Shown: positions 18,729 to 27,656 of the stretch, one piece after another
Numbering within the stretch: position 1 is the stretch's first letter
Layout of the letters: the number at the start of each line of letters is the position of its first letter
Source of the DNA: Methylomonas methanica
GTDB taxonomy: Bacteria > Pseudomonadota > Gammaproteobacteria > Methylococcales > Methylomonadaceae
Assembly (NCBI GenBank): GCA_001644045.1
Contig: LUUF01000056.1
Span: 117,449 to 181,448, forward strand
Direction of reading: 5' to 3'
DNA length: 64,000 nucleotides
Notes under the pieces: generated by a model
What the model saw: only the letters and a program-made list of their open reading frames with translations
What the model was told of the DNA's origin: nothing
The model's database searches: none
Made by a program: the position numbers and the translations under genes

Positions 18729-20154
18729 GTTGATGCGCTCCTGGTTTCACTGACAACGACTTGCTTGCCGGCTGCGATGCAGCGGGCTCCATCATTTTTG
18801 AGGTGGCTTCGTTCAGCTTGGATTCGGAGTCGATCAGGAATTGCGCCGAGGTGACGACTTCCTCACCCGCAGTTAATCCATCAAGAATGGCAATGTCGTC
18901 ATTGGACGACAAACCCGTCGTCACCTGACGCGGCTCGAATTTACCGGGACCGCGCACCACCAAAACCTGGGTTTGCGCACCGGAACGGATCACCGCTTCG
19001 GCAGGAATCACCACCGTATCGACTTGCTTACCGGCATGGATCGTGACTTCGGCAAACATATCGGGTTTTAACAACAAATCGGCATTGTCAAAGACCAGAC
19101 GCACTTTGATGGTTCGGGTCTTGGCTTCGGCATAAGGGTAGATAAACGCCAGACGGCCTTTGAAGGTGCGGCCCGGAACCCCGGCCAAGCGCATTTCCAC
19201 CGGGTCACCTTCCTTAACCCAGGGCAGTTCGTATTCGTAGATTTCGGCATAGACCCAGATCGTGGAAAGGTCGGCGATCATGTATAGCTCGGTTTCTGGC
19301 GTAACGTATTGGCCTTCGCGGGCACCAATGTTGATGACAATGCCATCCGCCGGGGTATGAATATGTAGGCTCTTTTTGATAGATTGGCCATCCGTCAGGT
19401 CGTGCAGTTGATGCGCTGGTACATCCAGCAGTTTCAAACGTTCACGGGCGCTTTTCAATAGGTCTTCCGCACCACGACGGATGTCTTCGATTGGGCTTTT
19501 TTCCAGCACTTTAAGATTGTTTAACGCCAGTACATATTCCTGTTGGCTGGCGACCAGTTGCGGGGAGTAAATGCTCAGCAGTTCCTCATTCTTCCTGACC
19601 CTTTGCCCGGTCTTATCAGCACGCAAGGTTTCAATCCAGCCTTCGGTTTTGGGATGTAGCCGGACAATATGTTCTTCATCATAGGCTACCCGGCCAACGG
19701 CTCGGACCACATGCGATAGCAAGCTTTGTTTGGCAAGCGCGGTCCGCACGCCGATGTTTTGCACCGTGGCGGCATCGATTCTAACGGCACCGGTCGAATC
19801 GTCAGCTTTTGACTCGTCCTCGGCATACACGGGCAGATAATCCATCCCCATGTTGTCCTTGGCGGGCGCTGGCGATGTAATCGAGGGATTCATGGGATTG
19901 CGGTAAAACAGAATTTTGGGTTGTTTAGGCGCATTATCCTCGGCATAAACCGGCTCATAGTCCATGCCCATGGCATCCTTGGCAGGTACCGGGGATGTGG
20001 CCGATGGATTCATGGTACTTCTATAAAATAAAGGCTTTCTGCCCTCTGCCGGTTGAACCGCCGATTCCTGTTTAGGTTGCTGAGCCAGCCAATAGCCGCC
20101 CGCCAAGCCTATCCCCAAGGTCACTGTGGCGGTTAATAACAATTGCTTATTCAT
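18721..20154 (-). CDS. cusB: CusB/CzcB-family adaptor with two tandem heavy-metal-binding domains
   Basis: A 477-residue periplasmic adaptor. After an N-terminal anchor come two near-identical metal-binding modules: LFYRSTMNPSATSPVPAKDA then MGMDYEPVY (about residues 40-70), and LFYRNPMNPSITSPAPAKDN then MGMDYLPVY (about 80-110). Most family members carry one such module. The adaptor proper follows: VRAVGRVAYDEEHIVRLHPK, a helical hairpin, HTPADGIVINIGAREGQYV, and a beta-barrel. The ending GAHQHD is histidine-bearing. Start at the ATG 20154 (MNKQLLL) for the signal anchor. Overlaps the outer-membrane gene by 8 bases upstream and the pump by 8 downstream. Methionine-rich modules favour Cu(I)/Ag(I). 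Confidence 0.9.
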   Translation of the reverse strand: MNKQLLLTATVTLGIGLAGGYWLAQQPKQESAVQPAEGRKPLFYRSTMNPSATSPVPAKDAMGMDYEPVYAEDNAPKQPKILFYRNPMNPSITSPAPAKDNMGMDYLPVYAEDESKADDSTGAVRIDAATVQNIGVRTALAKQSLLSHVVRAVGRVAYDEEHIVRLHPKTEGWIETLRADKTGQRVRKNEELLSIYSPQLVASQQEYVLALNNLKVLEKSPIEDIRRGAEDLLKSARERLKLLDVPAHQLHDLTDGQSIKKSLHIHTPADGIVINIGAREGQYVTPETELYMIADLSTIWVYAEIYEYELPWVKEGDPVEMRLAGVPGRTFKGRLAFIYPYAEAKTRTIKVRLVFDNADLLLKPDMFAEVTIHAGKQVDTVVIPAEAVIRSGAQTQVLVVRGPGKFEPRQVTTGLSSNDDIAILDGLTAGEEVVTSAQFLIDSESKLNEATSKMMEPAASQPASKSLSVKPGAHQHD

Positions 20155-21433
20155 AAATTTCGTCCTCGCCCACATTCGCGCAGAGTTGCGCCAGTGCTTG
20201 TTGGGCTTCCGTGAAGGCTTTCCAGTATTGGGTTTCGTATTCGAACAAGGTGATTTGACTGCGCACCAGATTCAGGAAATCGACCTTGTTGACCTGATAG
20301 CCGGCCAGCATCGAGGCGACGGTTTGCCGGGCCTGCGGAATGATGCCGGTATCGAACAACACGAATTGCTGTTTGGCCCGCTGATAATCGCTGTGGCTTT
20401 GGGTAATTTCAGAACGAACCGCGTTCCATCGATCTTGCAGTGCATAACGTTGTTGCATCAATTCGCTGGTCCGCTGATCGACGGCCTTGGCTTGCTTACT
20501 GGCGGCAAAAATCGGCACGTTCATGCTGACGCCCAGGCTCAGCAAATCCGAACGCCGGGTGCCGTCGAGCATATTGTTGCGAGCGCCATAGGCCGCTTCG
20601 ACGTTGAAGTCCGGTAGAAAATCTTTTTGCGCCAGTTCCAGCTTGGATTGCGCCGCATGGATGCCTTGTCGGTCGCTTTCCAACATCGGCCTTGAGCTTT
20701 CCGCTTGTTGGTAAAGGCGGTCTTCCTGCCTGATTTCCGGCAGCTGTATTGACAGCGTGGCGGGTAATTGGACGGGGTTGTTGGCGGGTTGATCCAACAG
20801 TGCATTGAGTTTGGCGACGGTACTGCGCCGCATACCACCTAGGTTGATTTTCTGATCCAACAGTTTTGAAAGTTCCAATTGGGCCAGCAATACATCCTGC
20901 TGCAAGCCTTCGCCCACTTCGTATTTACTACGGGCGATATCGACGAACTGCTGCAATAAGGTGTGATTGTTATCGACGATCTCCCGTGTCCGATCCAGAT
21001 AAAAAACCTGCCACCACAGCGTTTTCACATCGCTCAACAAACGCAGGCGCAGTTCATCGGCATTCAGCGTGGCGGCTTCCGCTTCATACATCGCCGCTTG
21101 CTCGCGTAGCGCCAGTTTGCCGGGAAAGGGGATACCCTGGGAAAGCCCAAAACCGATTTGCGTCATGTCTTCTTGCCGCGTGCTAAAGCTGTTAGTCGGC
21201 AAGCTCATGGCATTGAAGGTGATTTGCGGGTCTGGCAGGCTGCCTTCCTGCGATGGAATCGCGGCCATCGCCTTGGCACGAGCCAGGGTTTGTGCCAGGT
21301 CGGGATTATCCTGAACGACTTTTTGAGTAGCCGCCTCAAGCGTTAATAGCGGTTGCTCATCTGCGGTGGCCAAGCGGCAGACAATAAACAGCGTCGCCAT
21401 CAGCAGACGCCTGGATCGAAAAAAGGATGACAT
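20147..21433 (-). CDS. cusC: CusC/CzcC-type TolC-family outer-membrane factor
   Basis: A 428-residue outer-membrane channel with a signal peptide (ending LATADE) and two TolC repeats: LTLEAATQKVVQDNPDL... and the second starting near GIHAAQSKLELAQKDFLPDF. The usual motif of metal-type factors, MNVPIFAASKQAKAVDQ, is present. No lipobox cysteine is apparent, so it is probably not a lipoprotein. Start: GAGG lies about 6 bases before ATG 21433. First gene of the RND operon, 119 bases after a small histidine/cysteine protein. Confidence 0.85.
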   Translation of the reverse strand: MSSFFRSRRLLMATLFIVCRLATADEQPLLTLEAATQKVVQDNPDLAQTLARAKAMAAIPSQEGSLPDPQITFNAMSLPTNSFSTRQEDMTQIGFGLSQGIPFPGKLALREQAAMYEAEAATLNADELRLRLLSDVKTLWWQVFYLDRTREIVDNNHTLLQQFVDIARSKYEVGEGLQQDVLLAQLELSKLLDQKINLGGMRRSTVAKLNALLDQPANNPVQLPATLSIQLPEIRQEDRLYQQAESSRPMLESDRQGIHAAQSKLELAQKDFLPDFNVEAAYGARNNMLDGTRRSDLLSLGVSMNVPIFAASKQAKAVDQRTSELMQQRYALQDRWNAVRSEITQSHSDYQRAKQQFVLFDTGIIPQARQTVASMLAGYQVNKVDFLNLVRSQITLFEYETQYWKAFTEAQQALAQLCANVGEDEIYE

Positions 21434-21552
21434 GATGATCCTCGTAAACTCGTGATAACCATGACGAACCGACAACCGCCGGACTTTGGCCGATGTTGAT
21501 CGTCATAAGAGCGGTGATTATTTCTTACAGCGAAACACCACCGTTGAACGGC

Positions 21553-21915
21553 TTAGAGGCTAAAAATCGGCGGTTTTATGTCGGGAGGTGCAAGAAACGA
21601 GGCGGAATTAGGTTTTTCCCCAAAGCCATAGCTATTGGACACATGGGTTGGAATAAACCTGAAAGATGACGTGATCCCGCAATCCACGCAAACATGAAAG
21701 CTGCAACTAGCCAAGTGAGGTTTGGCCGTGGCGGATTGGCAATGATCGGCATGTTTGGAGGCCAAGCCCCCTCCATCGTCCATATCATCGGCGGCGACAA
21801 CCATTTGCGCAACCGCTAACTGGCTGGTGAGTGCAGAATAATGAGCAAACGCCACCACCACAGGCATGATAGCCATAAGCACTAACAGAATGGTGGTGAG
21901 GCGATGTTGCATCAT
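21553..21915 (-). CDS. Small exported Cys/His protein, DUF2946-like
   Basis: A 120-residue protein with a signal sequence (about residues 1-28) and a mature part rich in Met, His and Cys: MVVAADDMDDGG, SKHADHCQSA, HLASCSFHVCVDCGI. Small proteins of this look commonly precede CusC-type genes and are classed around DUF2946. A periplasmic metal-binding or regulatory role is inferred from position only. Same strand and likely same transcript as the RND operon, separated by 119 bases. Confidence 0.55.
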   Translation of the reverse strand: MMQHRLTTILLVLMAIMPVVVAFAHYSALTSQLAVAQMVVAADDMDDGGGLASKHADHCQSATAKPHLASCSFHVCVDCGITSSFRFIPTHVSNSYGFGEKPNSASFLAPPDIKPPIFSL

Positions 21916-22046
21916 ATTGCCTTAATCTAACTGATCTTTATTATTGTAGATGAAATATTTGTATAAGTCGTCAGTAACAATCCTGCTGTTGGACGACCCG
22001 GCTCAATAAAATAACCGGGCCGCCGCACTTTAGGATATTAAAGCGC

Positions 22047-24239
22047 TCAAAATTTTGCCGACAATGTCATACGGAAATTGATCGGCTCAACCGGATGAAA
22101 GTGTATGTCATTCACGCCGGCCAGGTCTTCACCAGGAAGGCGTGATGTGTAGTAATAGTCAATCGCGCTGTCTGTACGGTTGAGCAAATTGAACATTTCC
22201 GCTTGTAAGGTCCAGGTTTTATTGAATTCGTAGCCCAGCATCGCCGAGAGCATGATGGTCGGTTTTGACCGCACGCTATTATCTTCAATCAGAGAGCGTG
22301 GCCCAAAGTAACGCAGTCTTGGACCACCAAAAAAACCGTAGAAATCATGGACCGTAGCGCCGGTTGCGATGACTGTTTCAATGGAACCCGGAATGTAGTT
22401 ACCCGCAGGATCATTGCCCCTAAAGCGCGATTTGGAATAACTAAAATCGGCGTCAAGTGTTAACCAATCGGTCGGTGAGTAATAGTTGGCAAATTCCAAA
22501 CCGTAACGGCGACTGGGTCGGCTTGGTTCGGTGGTTCCTGCGTCACCCGAGAACAGCAATTCAGAATCAATATCCAGCCACCAGATGGCTAATGTACTCT
22601 GTAAACCTTTTATCCAAGTGGTACGGGCACCAATTTCAGAGCCGTAGGTTCGTGCAAGCGGTACGGCGGATTTCACACTGTCACCAGAGCTAGGATCGAT
22701 GCGGGTATTAACACCACGACCATCATTACTGTGGTAACCCAAGCCACCGTTCAAGTAAAACTCGGTATCTGCCCATGGTCCAAAAACCATGCCCAATTTA
22801 GGACTCACTAACCCATCGTAACGTTCGCCTTGATTGGCGGCGATATTACTGTTGGTAACATTGAAGCGGAAGCCATCGAAACGTACCCCAAGGGTGGTCC
22901 GAAACCAATCATTCCAGCGTGTTTTATTTTCGGCATAGGGACTGGCACTGGTAACCCATACGGAATCTTGACGTACCGTCGATAGGCGTTGCCGCGCTTT
23001 GGTCAAATACAAGCCATTATCGATGTTATCGTTGCGCACTTGTAAACCAAAAGTGCTTTCCGACTCGGCACCTGCAAGCTTGTGGTAAATGGTATGACTG
23101 GCCTTGAACCCAGTCTGCCAGCGTTGATCCGGCTGGTTGAATTGATCGCCATTAACCGGATCATTCAGGAAATACGTGAAGTTCGAGAATAAATTAAGCG
23201 TCGAATAAAGCCCGTAAGCCATGACCTTTGTTGCACTGGTATTGGTATTGCGGTGCCATTCGGCTGTCAGGCTGTAACGTTCACTCGCTCCGCCATCGGT
23301 GGGATCAATGGCATCAAAACGGCCGATAAGCCCTGAAGTGACAGCACGCTTTGCGATTTGGTCAGTGGCATTCCAATCTGCTTTATAGGCCATGGCGGTG
23401 ACATTCCAGCCGGTTTCGCCATGTTCCTCGCTATAACGAAGTACACCATTATATTTCTGAAAATCGTTACTGACTGTCCACGGTCCACCGTTGTTGACGA
23501 TTTCACCCGCGTACAACAGATTACCATCACCCAGTTTACGGGAGCCTGTAGCCAATCCACGATAGTAGTCAAACATGCCGCCGGTAAATTTCACCAACGT
23601 ATCGGGCATAGCATCAAAGTATTGAATATTCGCGGCACCTGCACTGGAAAAGTCCCCGTTTTCTGCATAGTAGTTCCCTTTCTGATAATTAACCGTTTTA
23701 ATTAATTCAGGAATTAGAAAGTTGGTATCCGTCCAACCTTGACCGTGTGCATGGGTGGTTAAATTCACCGGAACGCCATCGATTTGGGTTAAAAAATCGG
23801 TACCGTGATCAAGGTTGAAACCGCGTAAGTAATACTGATTGGCTTTACCTTCACCACTGTGTTGCGAGGCAATCAGTCCTGGTACGGTTTCTAGTATCTC
23901 GCCAGGGCGACTGATTGGGCGGTATTTAAGCTGTTCTTGTCCAACATGGCCTTGCGAGGCACTTTCGGCGATACCGACTAAATCTCTTGACCGCCCAAAA
24001 TCCTCAACCTCGACAGTTTCCAATTCTTCCGCCTTTTCTTGCTTGGCAGAGGATTTAGCTTTTTTTGATGTGTTGCTCTTGGCCGCTTTGTCGTTGCCTT
24101 CAATTTGATCGGCTTGCTCCACCACTTCGGCTACATCTGTCTTCGGTGCCGCTTGAAGATTGGCGCAACTTAAGCCCAAGATGATTTCAAGGCTGATGAT
24201 CAAAGGTTTCTTTTTTATTATTGTGTTGTAAAGGCTCAT
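22047..24239 (-). CDS. TonB-dependent outer-membrane receptor
   Basis: A 730-residue receptor. There is a signal peptide (to about residue 30), a lysine/serine-rich linker (KAAKSNTSKKAKSSAKQEK), a TonB-box-like ETVEVEDF, the plug domain (RPISRPGEILETVPGLIASQ, YYLRGFNLDHGTDFL), and a 22-strand barrel ending in FRMTLSAKF with the terminal Phe used by the Bam machinery. Conserved HSGEGKANQYY and TTHAHGQGW stretches resemble metal-type receptors. The adjacent HupE-like permease lies 38 bases upstream in the same operon, so uptake of nickel, cobalt or another metal complex is a reasonable guess. Substrate not shown by sequence. Confidence 0.85.
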   Translation of the reverse strand: MSLYNTIIKKKPLIISLEIILGLSCANLQAAPKTDVAEVVEQADQIEGNDKAAKSNTSKKAKSSAKQEKAEELETVEVEDFGRSRDLVGIAESASQGHVGQEQLKYRPISRPGEILETVPGLIASQHSGEGKANQYYLRGFNLDHGTDFLTQIDGVPVNLTTHAHGQGWTDTNFLIPELIKTVNYQKGNYYAENGDFSSAGAANIQYFDAMPDTLVKFTGGMFDYYRGLATGSRKLGDGNLLYAGEIVNNGGPWTVSNDFQKYNGVLRYSEEHGETGWNVTAMAYKADWNATDQIAKRAVTSGLIGRFDAIDPTDGGASERYSLTAEWHRNTNTSATKVMAYGLYSTLNLFSNFTYFLNDPVNGDQFNQPDQRWQTGFKASHTIYHKLAGAESESTFGLQVRNDNIDNGLYLTKARQRLSTVRQDSVWVTSASPYAENKTRWNDWFRTTLGVRFDGFRFNVTNSNIAANQGERYDGLVSPKLGMVFGPWADTEFYLNGGLGYHSNDGRGVNTRIDPSSGDSVKSAVPLARTYGSEIGARTTWIKGLQSTLAIWWLDIDSELLFSGDAGTTEPSRPSRRYGLEFANYYSPTDWLTLDADFSYSKSRFRGNDPAGNYIPGSIETVIATGATVHDFYGFFGGPRLRYFGPRSLIEDNSVRSKPTIMLSAMLGYEFNKTWTLQAEMFNLLNRTDSAIDYYYTSRLPGEDLAGVNDIHFHPVEPINFRMTLSAKF

Positions 24240-24277
24240 AGGTTTTCTTTGAAACGATGTCGGATTGATTTTTATTG

Positions 24278-25717
24278 TTATGTCAGGATGGGGTGGGCCT
24301 TAACGGGCCATGTTTTTCTCATTGCCAATGGCAAGCTTTTTTGACTTGCAAAAAGCAAATGAACTCGGGAGATAACACCAATAGCGGCGCCGCTTGAACG
24401 ACGTGATTTGTCGATAAGCGTTAAATTAGAAAAGAAATTGTTCTGAAAACGAACGGTCCTGACCGTGCGTTGCAAGGTTTCGCGCAGATTACGAAAGGCG
24501 CAATCATGCCTAGTGTGTTTGATCGTTTGGGTAGTGAGATTGCCGGTATCAGATTTGGCAAAGATCGATTGAAGATAAGTGTCTTCAACGGATGAAATCG
24601 GGGTCTTGCGAAGATTGGAAGAAGCTTGATGTGCTAAAACATTGGGGAGCGCAACCGGTGGCGAGGTAAGACCAACGCCGTTGCTTAGCAACTGTTTACC
24701 AGGTGTATGGTTAATATCGGGGTAATAGTGTTTGAAATCCAAAGCACTATGATTTATGTAATCGGGATTAAATAGCCACTTGCCCAACCAGTTATCTAGC
24801 CTTTGCTCAGCGGGTTGTTTGAAAATCAAACCATCGCTATTGCTGTCTAGCGTAACACTTTGACTATCATCTTTAACGGGTGTTCTCACGAAATCAACGA
24901 AGCCAAGGCTAACAAGCTTGCTACTTGAGGGATCGTTAACCCCAGAACCATACCTAGAAAAATCTTCAGAACACTGTTCATCCTCAGCGAAAACAAAGCA
25001 ATACTGCGCATACCCAGCTTGATCCGCGTCTATCCAAAAAGGTGTTATTTTGGTAACTCCCGCATCCTGAGCAAACACTGTGTCTATAACGTTGTTGCCA
25101 ACAATCGATTCAGTCGTCTTGGCCAGAGCTGCATTGGAAAATATAATCGTCAGCAAACAGCTAATGCAAAATACGACTAATTTTGCGACTAAGATACCGG
25201 CACCGTGCAGCAGCAGCGTTGCCAGCATAAAACCCAAGGTATAAGAAATCAGACTGGCAGATGTGGAAATTTCCTGACCATGGGCAAAGCCATGGAAGAA
25301 AGCAAAAAACGCCACAATCATGACATTAATTTTGGCGCTAAAACGGATTTTACGGGTGATTAATACACCGAAAACCGCGCAAGATAACAGGATGATGCCT
25401 TCCACGCTGGGAATGGCCAAGCCTGCTGCGCCGGCAAGCCCCCCTAAACTCATGACCCCAACAAATGCAAGCGGCAACATCCAAACAGCCTGTCCACGCA
25501 ATTGGGCCGCCCAGATGCCGACGGCCAACATAGTGACAAGATGATCCCAGCCAGATAGCGGATGACTAAAGCCGTGACTCCAACCGATGCTGTCTAAATC
25601 GATAAATTGGAAGCCTGCAAAAATGACAACCAACAAAAACGGCAATCCAAAAGAGAGCAATAGACGACGATTGTGTCTTGAATCTGATTGCTGATTGGAT
25701 CGATTAGGCTGCATCAA
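24278..25717 (-). CDS. HupE/UreJ-like permease with a 270-residue C-terminal extension
   Basis: The N-terminal ~205 residues are a HupE/UreJ membrane domain with about six helices. It has the family signatures HPLSGWDHL (His52, Asp58, His59) and FFHGFAHGQE (about residues 140-149), the predicted metal path of nickel/cobalt permeases. The normal family ends after the sixth helix at about 200 residues. Here the frame continues for about 270 residues of soluble sequence without recognised domains (for example FWIDADQAGYAQYCFVFAED, with Cys and acidic clusters). The last ~90 residues are basic. The extension may be a periplasmic sensor or docking domain, or an accidental fusion. First gene of the HupE-TonB receptor pair. 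Confidence 0.75.
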   Translation of the reverse strand: MMQPNRSNQQSDSRHNRRLLLSFGLPFLLVVIFAGFQFIDLDSIGWSHGFSHPLSGWDHLVTMLAVGIWAAQLRGQAVWMLPLAFVGVMSLGGLAGAAGLAIPSVEGIILLSCAVFGVLITRKIRFSAKINVMIVAFFAFFHGFAHGQEISTSASLISYTLGFMLATLLLHGAGILVAKLVVFCISCLLTIIFSNAALAKTTESIVGNNVIDTVFAQDAGVTKITPFWIDADQAGYAQYCFVFAEDEQCSEDFSRYGSGVNDPSSSKLVSLGFVDFVRTPVKDDSQSVTLDSNSDGLIFKQPAEQRLDNWLGKWLFNPDYINHSALDFKHYYPDINHTPGKQLLSNGVGLTSPPVALPNVLAHQASSNLRKTPISSVEDTYLQSIFAKSDTGNLTTQTIKHTRHDCAFRNLRETLQRTVRTVRFQNNFFSNLTLIDKSRRSSGAAIGVISRVHLLFASQKSLPLAMRKTWPVKAHPILT

Positions 25718-25980
25718 AGGGTTACAATAAAAATAATAAGGTATAGAACTTGTTTAAAAAGATTGAACGCTTGGCTGTTATTCCATCGTTGAAGGTTCGG
25801 TAAACCTGACAAGGCAACTTATCCGAAGGTAATTAAGCGATTATAAAGCCAATGTCAGTAGAGAGCACACTAAAAACACGGCATTTAACATAGTTTAATT
25901 ACAGAGAGCCGGCAAAATCACGTCATTTTCAACCAGAAAGAACCCTGCTCGTCAATGAAACAACCGCACCAAAACTTGAT
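25718..25980. other. Intergenic region between TauE/SafE and HupE genes
   Basis: About 260 bases without a convincing gene. Presumably holds the promoter of the HupE-TonB operon; no clear operator is visible. Confidence 0.4.
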
Positions 25981-26823
25981 TTAGTGAATTGAACCAAGTA
26001 CATATTCAACCGCATATCCGCCGGCGACCAGTACCAACACAATCGAAATTCCCAGTTCAAGCGCACGGTGCGAAAAATGTTTCTGTGCTTGCGCGCCCAT
26101 ATACATACCCACTACACCGCCCAGCCCGAACAGAATACCCAACGTCCAATCAGGTCTTGTATTGATACCAGGGGGTGCAGGCAGAAATTGATAGAGCGCC
26201 ACACCTACAACGGATGTCACAAACGTACCCAAGAGTGCAGCCCCCGCAACTTCATATACCGGAAGGCTAAACACTGCTATGAGCACTGGCGCCATGATCG
26301 AGCCACCACCAATACCATAGGCTCCACCAATGACACCGATAATCAGTGCAATTAAGAAAATAGGTATCGTATTCCCGCTATTGACAGAAATAGATACCCC
26401 TATTTCGCCCCTGACAGGGGCGCTTTTATTTCCGAGCAAACGGATTGCCAACCCAAACAGAATGACGCCGACAAACAGTTTAAAAGTGCGTTTGTCCAGT
26501 AGCCAATGCAAGCGTAACCACCAGCCCACCAACAACCCTGGCAAAGTACCTATCGCAATAGTCCAGGCGAGCGGCCAGTCCATACGTTTAATACGGGCGT
26601 AATGCCATATACCGCTTGGAATGGCCACTAAATTGAATACAAGATTGGTCGCCGATACCGAAGGACTAACATACCCAAGCACAGTCATCTGGAATGGGAG
26701 CAGCAAGAATGAGCCAGATACCCCGACCATCGAGGTGAAGAATGATATGCCGAAGGCAACCAATGGCGGTAACCAAAACGGAACAGTGATGTCTGCAACT
26801 TCGAAGAACATGGGCTCTATCAT
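25981..26823 (-). CDS. TauE/SafE-family membrane transporter
   Basis: A 280-residue inner-membrane protein of the TSUP family, which exports sulfite, sulfonates or related anions. About eight helices in two repeats: FFTSMVGVSGSFLLLPFQ in the first, GVIGGAYGIGGGSIMAPVL in the second; the second holds the family glycine signature. Start at ATG 26823; an alternative at 26811 is possible as both have weak ribosome sites. It is the last gene before the conjugative block and may be cargo. Substrate unknown. Confidence 0.8.
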   Translation of the reverse strand: MIEPMFFEVADITVPFWLPPLVAFGISFFTSMVGVSGSFLLLPFQMTVLGYVSPSVSATNLVFNLVAIPSGIWHYARIKRMDWPLAWTIAIGTLPGLLVGWWLRLHWLLDKRTFKLFVGVILFGLAIRLLGNKSAPVRGEIGVSISVNSGNTIPIFLIALIIGVIGGAYGIGGGSIMAPVLIAVFSLPVYEVAGAALLGTFVTSVVGVALYQFLPAPPGINTRPDWTLGILFGLGGVVGMYMGAQAQKHFSHRALELGISIVLVLVAGGYAVEYVLGSIH

Positions 26824-27021
26824 GCCATTTACTTAGCCAAGTGTCTGTAAATGGCCAATGTGTAGCAAGATGCTTCTTTTTGTGACAGTCACCATTAGCC
26901 GAGAAATTTTTCATTATTTCGATCATAAAATCTAAGATTCTTCGCTTATTGTGCCACCCGACATTAGTTATTATCGGAGTGGGCCGATGATGAGGACTCA
27001 GGTAAATCACAAAATCGAGCA
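26824..27021. other. Junction after the DUF4400 conjugation gene
   Basis: About 200 bases with no gene. In SXT-like elements traL and further pilus genes would be expected here after DUF4400; instead an unrelated transporter follows. Confidence 0.45.
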
Positions 27022-27654
27022 TCAAACCCGTTTCTGAGTATTGGCCAATAAGGTGTTCATCGCCCAGGCAACGATAATAATGCCAATCGGTATGGATTGC
27101 GGTGGCACCGGAAATGGCAGCGTCAATCCCATCAGTAAAAGGTATAACACACCCAGGATGATATATAGGCTGTAACGATGCGCCATCGGACTGGGGTAAT
27201 CAAAATTGGTTTGGCTAACCTTGCGCCGAATCAAGCCATCGACAGCAAATGGTAGTATCGCTACGAGCAAAAAGGGTAACCAGGCACAGGCCATGACGAA
27301 ACGCTTGATCATCTGATACACCGTATCCCACAGCACATCGAGTCGGCTTTGAATGAACGGAAACAAATCATTGCGACCGACATCTTCAAAGCCTTTGGAC
27401 ATTTGTCGCTCACGCTCAGTCGGAATGAAGTATCGGTACACGCTTTCTCTGATGCCGGTGCGGACAAACAATTGGTCAAACCAGTGCTGCGCCGTGTGCC
27501 GAATCTCCGCTTCTTTTTCAACGCCGAAATAGGCAATCAGCTTCCGATCTTCGGTTGCCTGGATTTCCCGAGTCCAGCGATCCGAAACAAAGCTAGCCAC
27601 CAAAATCACTTCCAGCAACCAGATCATCAGACTGAATAGTAAATTGCGTTGCAT
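27022..27654 (-). CDS. DUF4400 integrating conjugative element membrane protein
   Basis: A 210-residue protein with a first helix at residues 7-24, two central helices (FVMACAWLPFLLVAILPFAV) and two near the end (LYIILGVLYLLLMG...IPIGIIIVAWAMN). It matches the ICE family DUF4400, a small membrane protein encoded right after traD in SXT/R391-type elements. The extracytoplasmic loop has RESVYRYFIPTERERQMSKG. Begins 2 bases after the traD stop. Likely part of the mating-pore interface; exact role not known. Confidence 0.8.
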   Translation of the reverse strand: MQRNLLFSLMIWLLEVILVASFVSDRWTREIQATEDRKLIAYFGVEKEAEIRHTAQHWFDQLFVRTGIRESVYRYFIPTERERQMSKGFEDVGRNDLFPFIQSRLDVLWDTVYQMIKRFVMACAWLPFLLVAILPFAVDGLIRRKVSQTNFDYPSPMAHRYSLYIILGVLYLLLMGLTLPFPVPPQSIPIGIIIVAWAMNTLLANTQKRV

Positions 27655-27656
27655 GA

